NCBI GenBank assembly: GCA_013696185.1
Contig: JACCZA010000031.1
Location: 1 to 20,694 of the forward strand
Reading direction: 5' to 3'
Source: Actinomycetota bacterium
Lineage (GTDB): Bacteria; Actinomycetota; Thermoleophilia; Gaiellales; Gaiellaceae
Length of the DNA: 20,694 bases
Below, one piece after another: positions 15,874 to 20,694 of the stretch; position 1 is the first letter of the stretch, and the number at the start of each line of letters is the position of its first letter. The notes beneath the pieces are model-generated. The model was not told the origin of the DNA. It worked only from the letters and a program-made list of their open reading frames with translations, and ran no database searches. Position numbers and translations under genes: made by a program.

Positions 15874-17088
15874 TCAGTGCGAGACCGCCGCCGCGGCGAG
15901 CTCCGACACGAGCGAGTCGGTCGAGAACCGCTCGAGCGTGAAGGGTGCGATCAACTCGGGCGTCCTCCCCGTCGCCACGAGCTCGGCCAGGGTCGTGCCG
16001 ACGATCGGCGCCGCCTTGAAGCCGTACGTGCCCCAGCCGCAGCTGACGAGGAAGCCGCCGACCTCGGTCACGCCGAGGATGGGGCTGTAGTCCGGGCTCA
16101 GGTCGCAGAGGCCGGTCCACTGGCGCAGCACCGCAGCGTGCTCGAGCTGGGGGAAGAGCTCGAGCGTGTGGCGGGCGGAATCCTCGAGGAAGCCGAACGT
16201 GCCCGTCCCGAGGTAGGTCGTGTACGGCTCGATCTCCGCCCCGATCAGGATCTCGCCGCGGTCGGTCTGCGAGATGTACACGTGCATCTGCGAGGAGACG
16301 ATGATCACGTCGAGGAACGGCTTCAACGGCTCGGTCACGAAGGCCTGCAGGATGTGCGTCGTGATCGGCAGGGGCACGCCCGCCAGGTCGGCGACGAGCG
16401 TCGACCAGCCGGCCGTCGCGCTCACGACGGTGTCGCAGGCGATGTCGCCCCGGGTCGTCCTCACGCCCGTGACGCGGCCGTTCGAGCTCTCGATGCCGGT
16501 CACCTCGGTGCCGGGGTGGATCTCGACGCCGCGCCGATCGGCGCCGCGCGCGAGGCCCCAGACGACGGCGTCGTGGCGGATGATCCCGCCCCGGCGGTGG
16601 TAGAGCGCGCCCTCGATCGGCCACGTCACCTCGCGGGACAGGTTGAGCTCCGGGCAGAGCCCGGCCACCCCGTCGCGATCGACGACCCGGCTGTCCACGC
16701 CGAGTAGCTGGTTCACCTCGGCGCGCTCGGTCATCGTGATCAGCGCGCGGTCGCTGTGCGCGAGGGTCAGGTGCCCGTGCTGGGAGAAGAGGAGGTTGAA
16801 GTCGAGCTCGGCGGCGAGGCGCTCGTACAGCTCGACGCTCCGCCCGTAGAAGGCGACGCCCTCCGGCGTGCGGTAGTTGGAGCGGATGATCGTCGTGTTC
16901 CGCCCAGCCGCGCCCGAGCCGATGTAGCTGCGCTCGAGCACCGCCACGTCGGTGATGCCGTGGTTCTTCGCGAGGTAGTACGCGGTCGCGAGCCCGTGCG
17001 AGCCCCCGCCGACGATCACGACGTCGTAGCGGCGCTTGAGCTCCCCGCGAGGGCGCCACATCCGCCGCTGCCTGAAGACGTCCTTCAC
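15874..17088 (-). CDS. soxB: Sarcosine oxidase beta-type subunit (FAD-dependent)
   Basis: The 404-residue flavoprotein has a Rossmann motif VVIVGGGSHGLATAYYLA near residue 24, GSGAAGRNTTIIRSNY, RRGGIIRHDAVVWG with H172 at the place of the FMN-linked histidine of heterotetrameric sarcosine oxidase (about H173), and a C-terminal GWGTYGFKAAPIVG. By family it oxidises the N-methyl group of sarcosine at FAD and passes electrons to FMN at the interface with the alpha subunit. The GTG at 17088 overlaps the soxG TGA (GTGA). The reading frame continues upstream to 17751 but only as shadow of soxG and soxA. Substrate could also be dimethylglycine or another N-methylated amino acid. Confidence 0.92.
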   Translation of the reverse strand: MKDVFRQRRMWRPRGELKRRYDVVIVGGGSHGLATAYYLAKNHGITDVAVLERSYIGSGAAGRNTTIIRSNYRTPEGVAFYGRSVELYERLAAELDFNLLFSQHGHLTLAHSDRALITMTERAEVNQLLGVDSRVVDRDGVAGLCPELNLSREVTWPIEGALYHRRGGIIRHDAVVWGLARGADRRGVEIHPGTEVTGIESSNGRVTGVRTTRGDIACDTVVSATAGWSTLVADLAGVPLPITTHILQAFVTEPLKPFLDVIIVSSQMHVYISQTDRGEILIGAEIEPYTTYLGTGTFGFLEDSARHTLELFPQLEHAAVLRQWTGLCDLSPDYSPILGVTEVGGFLVSCGWGTYGFKAAPIVGTTLAELVATGRTPELIAPFTLERFSTDSLVSELAAAAVSH

Positions 17089-17585
17089 AGGCCGGCCGCC
17101 GCGTCGAGCACGACCTCGGCCATGGAGCGGGCGTACTCCTGGGGGAAGAAGAGACGGAACTCCTCGCCCGTCCGTAGCACGATCGTGGTCACGCGCGCCA
17201 CCGCTCCGACGGCAGGCAGCCCGTCGAGGTCGAGGTCGGTCAGGCGCCGCAGCAACCGCTCGCCGCGCAGCTCGAGCCCGGCCAGGGCGCCCGTCACGTC
17301 GACGACCGTGCGGGACGGGTCGGCGAGTGCCTCGCGGAGCCGCGCCGTCTCCTCGGGCGCGCAGAGGAAGAGCGTGCGGCCGGGCGTGAGCGGGATCCTC
17401 TCCGCGGAGGCGAGGCCGTCGAAGCCCTCCACGTCGCCCCGCACCTCGACCTTTCCGAGCGCCGAGAGGTCGCGGACGTCCGGCCCGGCGGCGGCCAGGG
17501 CGTCCGCGAGCGGCGAGCGGAAGACCGGCTCGAAGCCGCCGCCGGTGCGGGTGCGATCGGTGCTCAGGAACTCGAGCTCGCTCAC
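17085..17585 (-). CDS. soxG: Sarcosine oxidase gamma-type subunit
   Basis: The 166-residue protein matches the gamma subunit in size, position and character: a GcvT-like fold with VRDLSALGKVEVRG near residue 50, VVDVTGALAGLELRG, and a C-terminal VLRTGEEFRLFFPQEYARSMAEVV. The gamma subunit helps assemble the heterotetramer and has no catalytic centre of its own. The GTG at 17585 overlaps the soxA TGA (GTGA), and its own TGA overlaps the soxB GTG in the same way, so all three are tightly coupled. The family usually has 180-200 residues, so this is a slightly short member. Confidence 0.85.
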   Translation of the reverse strand: MSELEFLSTDRTRTGGGFEPVFRSPLADALAAAGPDVRDLSALGKVEVRGDVEGFDGLASAERIPLTPGRTLFLCAPEETARLREALADPSRTVVDVTGALAGLELRGERLLRRLTDLDLDGLPAVGAVARVTTIVLRTGEEFRLFFPQEYARSMAEVVLDAAAGL

Positions 17586-20191
17586 GAGCGCAGACGCTCT
17601 CCGTCCGGATCGAGGAACGGCCGCAGCCGCACGCGCGCCTGCTCGAGGCGGCCGTCCACCCTGATCGCGAGCTCGGCGTCCTCCTCGGCGAGCGCCGCCG
17701 GCACCCAGGCGAGCCCGATCGCCCGGCGCAGCTCGCCGCTCCAGCGCGCACTCGTGACCCGGCCGGCAGGGCGGCCGTCGACGACGATCTGGCCGCCCTC
17801 GGGCGGCACCGTCCAGCCCGTCATCTCGAAGCCGACGAGTCGCTCGCGCAGGCCCCGCTCGCGGACGTGCTCCAGTGCCCACTTGCCGACGAACTCGTCC
17901 TTGTCGAACTTGACCACCCAGGGCATGCCGGCCTCGAGCGCGTTCGATTCGGAGTCGGTGTCCTGGCCGACGAGGATGTGCTGCTTCTCGAGGCGCAGGA
18001 CGCGCTGGGCCTCGAGCCCGAACGGGCGCAGGCCGAGGTCGGCGCCGCGCTCGAGGAGCGTGCTCCAGAGGTACTCGCCGTACGGGCTCGAGCAGTGCAG
18101 CTCGTACCCGAGCTCCCCGACGAAGCCGATCCGCAGCAGCAGGCAGGGCACACCTGCGACGTGAGCCTGCTTCGCGTCGAGGTAGGAGAAGCTCTCGTTC
18201 GAGACGTCGAGGTCCGTCAGCCGCCCCAGGAGCTCTCGCGCCCGCGGTCCCGCGACGTTGACGGCGGCGAGGGCGCCCGTCAGGTTCACGACCTCGACGC
18301 CCATCCCCCAGACGGCGTTCCACCACTCGAGCCACTCGCTCACGACGTCAGCGCCGGTCGAGGTCGTCGTGACGTAGAACCGATCGTCGTCGAGCCGGGC
18401 GATCGTGCCGTCGTCCATGATCCTGCCCGCGTCGGTGCCGAGGACGCTGTAGCGGATGCGCCCCGGACGGAGATCGCCGAAGCGGTTGGGGTAGAGCCGC
18501 TCCAGGAAGGCTGCGGCGTCGGGCCCGGAGACGAGGATCTTGCCCAGGGTCGAGACGTCGATCGCGCCGACCGCCTCGTGCACCGCCCGGACCTCGCCGG
18601 CGGGGTCGCCGTAGGAGTGCACGCGGCGCCAGGCGCCGGTCCACATCATGCGGGCGCCGAGCTGCACGTGACGCTCGTGGATCGAGGTGCGCCTCGCCGG
18701 CTCGTGCCCGCGCCCGGCGAGCAGCCCGAGCGAGACGGGCGCCCAGGGCGGTCGGGCGGTCGTCCTGCCGATCGCCGCCTCGTCCGTCCCGTTCTCGCGC
18801 GCGTACAGCCGCACCGACGGCAGCTGGCAGAGGCGGCCCTGGCAGGGACCCATCGTCACGGTCGTGTAGCGCTTGGCGAGCTCGATCGAGTCGAACCCCT
18901 CGGCAATCGCGCGACGGACGTCCTTCGTGGTCACGTCCTCGCAGACGCAGACGAAGCACTTGCCCCTCGCCTTCCCGCCGCCCTCGTAGGTGGCGGCCGG
19001 CGTCGCGCCGCTCGGAAGCTCCCCCGCGACGGCACCGACGGCCTCGACGCTCGCCGGCAGCTCGATGGGGACGAAGACGCCGCGCCCCGCGTCGTACTCG
19101 ATCCTCGCGCCCGCCTGGGCGAGCAGCGAGTAGGCAGGCTGGCGGCCGCCGGACATCACGAGCAGGTCGCAGTCGAGGCCTTCGCCGTCGACGAGGACGG
19201 AGGCGAGCCTGCCCTTCTTGCCCTCGGCGGCGATCCGGCGCGGGCTCTCGGCCCGCAGGTCGACGACGCGGGCGATCTCCGTCCCGGCGGAGCGGAGCTC
19301 GGCGACGACCGAGAGCGCTCTCTCGTCGGCGCCGATCACGACTGCCCGTGAGCCCGGCCGCAGCGACCACTCGTCGGTCAGGCGCCGGACGGCGCCCGGC
19401 AGCATCACGCCCACGAGATCGTTGCCCGGGAACACGAGCGGTTGCTCGATCGCGCCGGTCGCGACGACGATCCGCCGAGCCCGGAAGCGGATGAGCACCT
19501 GCCCCGCGTCCACGGGGACGAGGCCGCCCTCGTAGATGCCGAGCGCCCGCGCGGGCGCGATCACCTCGAAGCTCCCGCCGGCGGCCCGCTCGCCCGGCCC
19601 GAGCCCTTCGTCCACGAGCACGACCTGCTCTCCGCGCGCCGCCGCCGCCCGCGCAGCCTCGATCCCGGCCCGGCCGCCGCCGATCACGAGCACCTCGACC
19701 CGCCGGTGCTCGGTGTCGAAGCGTCTCGTCCGCCCCGCCCCCCTGTCGATCTTGCCGAGCCCGGCGACGTTGCGCAGGAAGCGCTCGTAGAGCGGCCACG
19801 CGCGGCGCGGGCGGATCATCGTGCGGTAGTAGAAGCCGACAGGGGTGAAAGGGCCGCCGATCTTGTCGACCACGGACATGACGTCGCGGTCGAGCGAGCC
19901 GAGCACGTTCTGCCCCCGCACGCGGGCGCCCTCGCGCAGCGGCATCGTGCAGACACGGACGTTCGGGACCCCGTCCACCTGCATCAGGCAGTTCGGGCAC
20001 TGGCCGGAGCAGCAGAGGAGCCCGCGCGGGCGGTGGTACTTGAAGCTCCGGGAGAAGACACGCCGCCCCGAGGCGAAGAGCGCCGAGCCGACCGTGTCGC
20101 CGGGGAACCCGTGTCTCGGCTCGCCCTCGAAGAAGAAGGTGAGCTCGCGACTCCTGTCGATTCGCTCCTGCGGCCGGGGAGGAAGGCGCAT
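17582..20191 (-). CDS. soxA: Sarcosine oxidase alpha-type subunit with two extra [2Fe-2S] cysteine motifs
   Basis: The 869-residue protein has, in order: an N-terminal ferredoxin-like domain (KYHRPRGLLCCSGQCPNCLM; C60/61, C65, C68, C81); a dinucleotide-binding domain (VLVIGGGRAGIEAA, residues 167-180; IVVATGAIEQP; VVIGADERAL); a BFD-like segment with CVCEDV (C415, C417) and GPCQGRLC (C450, C455); and a C-terminal aminomethyltransferase (GcvT-like) folate domain from about residue 505, including IGFVGELGYELHCSS. The folate domain passes the methyl carbon to THF as 5,10-methylene-THF. Classical Corynebacterium enzyme lacks both cysteine sets, so this subunit likely carries two iron-sulfur clusters and may hand electrons to a carrier rather than O2. 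Its ATG overlaps the soxD stop by one base. Confidence 0.9.
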   Translation of the reverse strand: MRLPPRPQERIDRSRELTFFFEGEPRHGFPGDTVGSALFASGRRVFSRSFKYHRPRGLLCCSGQCPNCLMQVDGVPNVRVCTMPLREGARVRGQNVLGSLDRDVMSVVDKIGGPFTPVGFYYRTMIRPRRAWPLYERFLRNVAGLGKIDRGAGRTRRFDTEHRRVEVLVIGGGRAGIEAARAAAARGEQVVLVDEGLGPGERAAGGSFEVIAPARALGIYEGGLVPVDAGQVLIRFRARRIVVATGAIEQPLVFPGNDLVGVMLPGAVRRLTDEWSLRPGSRAVVIGADERALSVVAELRSAGTEIARVVDLRAESPRRIAAEGKKGRLASVLVDGEGLDCDLLVMSGGRQPAYSLLAQAGARIEYDAGRGVFVPIELPASVEAVGAVAGELPSGATPAATYEGGGKARGKCFVCVCEDVTTKDVRRAIAEGFDSIELAKRYTTVTMGPCQGRLCQLPSVRLYARENGTDEAAIGRTTARPPWAPVSLGLLAGRGHEPARRTSIHERHVQLGARMMWTGAWRRVHSYGDPAGEVRAVHEAVGAIDVSTLGKILVSGPDAAAFLERLYPNRFGDLRPGRIRYSVLGTDAGRIMDDGTIARLDDDRFYVTTTSTGADVVSEWLEWWNAVWGMGVEVVNLTGALAAVNVAGPRARELLGRLTDLDVSNESFSYLDAKQAHVAGVPCLLLRIGFVGELGYELHCSSPYGEYLWSTLLERGADLGLRPFGLEAQRVLRLEKQHILVGQDTDSESNALEAGMPWVVKFDKDEFVGKWALEHVRERGLRERLVGFEMTGWTVPPEGGQIVVDGRPAGRVTSARWSGELRRAIGLAWVPAALAEEDAELAIRVDGRLEQARVRLRPFLDPDGERLRS

Positions 20192-20505
20192 CAGACCGCG
20201 GGGGTGTCGGGGAGCGCGGGAGCCTCCGGCCCGGGCGGCGCCTCGTCGCGCGAGGCGCGCGGCCGCTCGGTCAGAAGCACCTCGTTCGTCCTCGTGTCAC
20301 GCTCCGCCTGGAACCAGGCCTCGCAGCCGAGGCGATGGAACCACCACTCGCGCTGGACGCCCGCGACGTTTCGCCGGAAGTAGAGGTACGAGCCGAGCTC
20401 TCGCACGTTCGGGCGCGCCTCGGGACGGACGGCTATCTCTCCCCCGTAGGCGAACTCGTTGACGTCGCGCGAGCCGCAGTTGGGGCAGGGGATCAGGAAC
20501 GACAC
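20191..20505 (-). CDS. soxD: Sarcosine oxidase delta-type subunit
   Basis: The 104-residue protein shows the delta-subunit zinc site: CPNCG (C7, C10) and HRLGCEAWF (H57, C61), close to the C6, C9, H59, C63 set of the known enzyme. YFRRNVAG-QREWWFHRLGC is the family core. The last 30 residues are a Pro/Glu-rich tail. It is a structural subunit of the heterotetramer. The GTG at 20505 lies 2 bases after the stop of the preceding partial gene, and its TGA overlaps the soxA ATG (TGATG). Confidence 0.92.
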   Translation of the reverse strand: MSFLIPCPNCGSRDVNEFAYGGEIAVRPEARPNVRELGSYLYFRRNVAGVQREWWFHRLGCEAWFQAERDTRTNEVLLTERPRASRDEAPPGPEAPALPDTPAV

Positions 20506-20507
20506 GA

Positions 20508-20694
20508 CTACGCAGTCTCCAGGAGCGCAGCGCTTCCGGCAAGGTCGACCGTGCGCGCATGCGCGTCCCGGATCTCGAGGAGGTAGGCGACCATGAGCTC
20601 ATCGTCGCCGAAGGTGAGGTGGTAGGCGTCGGAGAGCTGCTCCGCCCGGCGGATCTGCTCCCGATTCTCGGCGAAGAGCGGGCTGAATCGGAAG
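20508..20694 (-). CDS. Unrecognised protein, C-terminal end only (N-terminus beyond the window)
   Basis: The minus-strand frame is open from the window edge to a TAG at 20508-20510, giving about 61 residues that begin FRFSPLFAENREQIRRAEQ and contain LTFGDDELMVAYLLEIRDAHA. The stretch is probably helical. I do not recognise the family. It ends 2 bases before the soxD start, so it is almost certainly the preceding gene of the sox operon, where other bacteria may have folate or methylamine enzymes. Another reading (20297-20602) overlaps soxD and is arginine-rich, so it is a shadow. Confidence 0.55.
   Translation of the reverse strand, partial: FRFSPLFAENREQIRRAEQLSDAYHLTFGDDELMVAYLLEIRDAHARTVDLAGSAALLETA

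Noticed and set aside
17867..19351. 494-residue plus-strand reading antisense to soxA
   Set aside because: Shadow composition opposite a clearly conserved gene.

Overview
The window is about 70% GC. Genes are densely packed, with many GTG starts, 1-4 base stop/start overlaps, and long shadow reading frames in the unused frames. Gene content (IclR regulator, DUF6457, heterotetrameric sarcosine oxidase, NAD-linked formate dehydrogenase) and base composition suggest a high-GC actinobacterium, perhaps of the Thermoleophilia/Gaiellales type. That placement is inference; no rRNA marker is present.

Region 1 (1-6201) is a surface-sugar region. On the minus strand lie a GmhA-like SIS isomerase, then, behind a good predicted promoter (3305-3333), an NAD-dependent epimerase, a GmhB-type HAD phosphatase, a transaldolase and a multi-pass membrane glycosyltransferase cut by the window edge. 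This resembles a nucleotide-activated heptose route, but no sugar kinase/nucleotidyltransferase is visible. Divergently on the plus strand are a GT2 glycosyltransferase and a UDP-galactopyranose-mutase-like flavoprotein.

Region 2 (6206-13142) is a formate dehydrogenase region. MobA (guanylyltransferase for the Mo cofactor) and FdhD (sulfuration of the FDH Mo centre) are on the minus strand. Divergently there are a small DUF6457 protein, a fused NuoE-NuoF-like diaphorase subunit and the catalytic subunit FdhA, followed by BirA and a small acidic protein. The main result is that the apparent fdhA break at 10487-10489 is an in-frame TGA at the selenocysteine position of formate dehydrogenases. 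The frame continues with a typical FDH sequence, and a SECIS-like hairpin with a GGUC apical loop follows. FdhA is therefore most likely one 898-residue selenoprotein, not two genes or a pseudogene. No sel genes are in the window.

Region 3 (13204-20694) is a methylamine/one-carbon region. It holds a betaine-homocysteine-methyltransferase-like protein, a divergent class I glutamine amidotransferase, an IclR regulator and a soxD-A-G-B sarcosine-oxidase-type operon. The SoxA-like subunit carries two cysteine sets for [2Fe-2S] clusters that classical bacterial sarcosine oxidase lacks. A partial unrecognised gene precedes soxD.

A plausible joint role for regions 2 and 3 is betaine-derived methyl groups passing through sarcosine to methylene-THF, then to formate, then CO2 plus NADH. 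Several linking enzymes (dimethylglycine demethylation, folate interconversion, formate release) are not in the window. Several starts show a TANNNT box 7-8 bases before a GTG, suggesting leaderless transcripts. One divergent pair (fdhD/DUF6457) has overlapping -10 boxes. No stretch over 300 bases lacks a gene; the largest gaps are 4030-4229, 14260-14431 and about 3259-3429.
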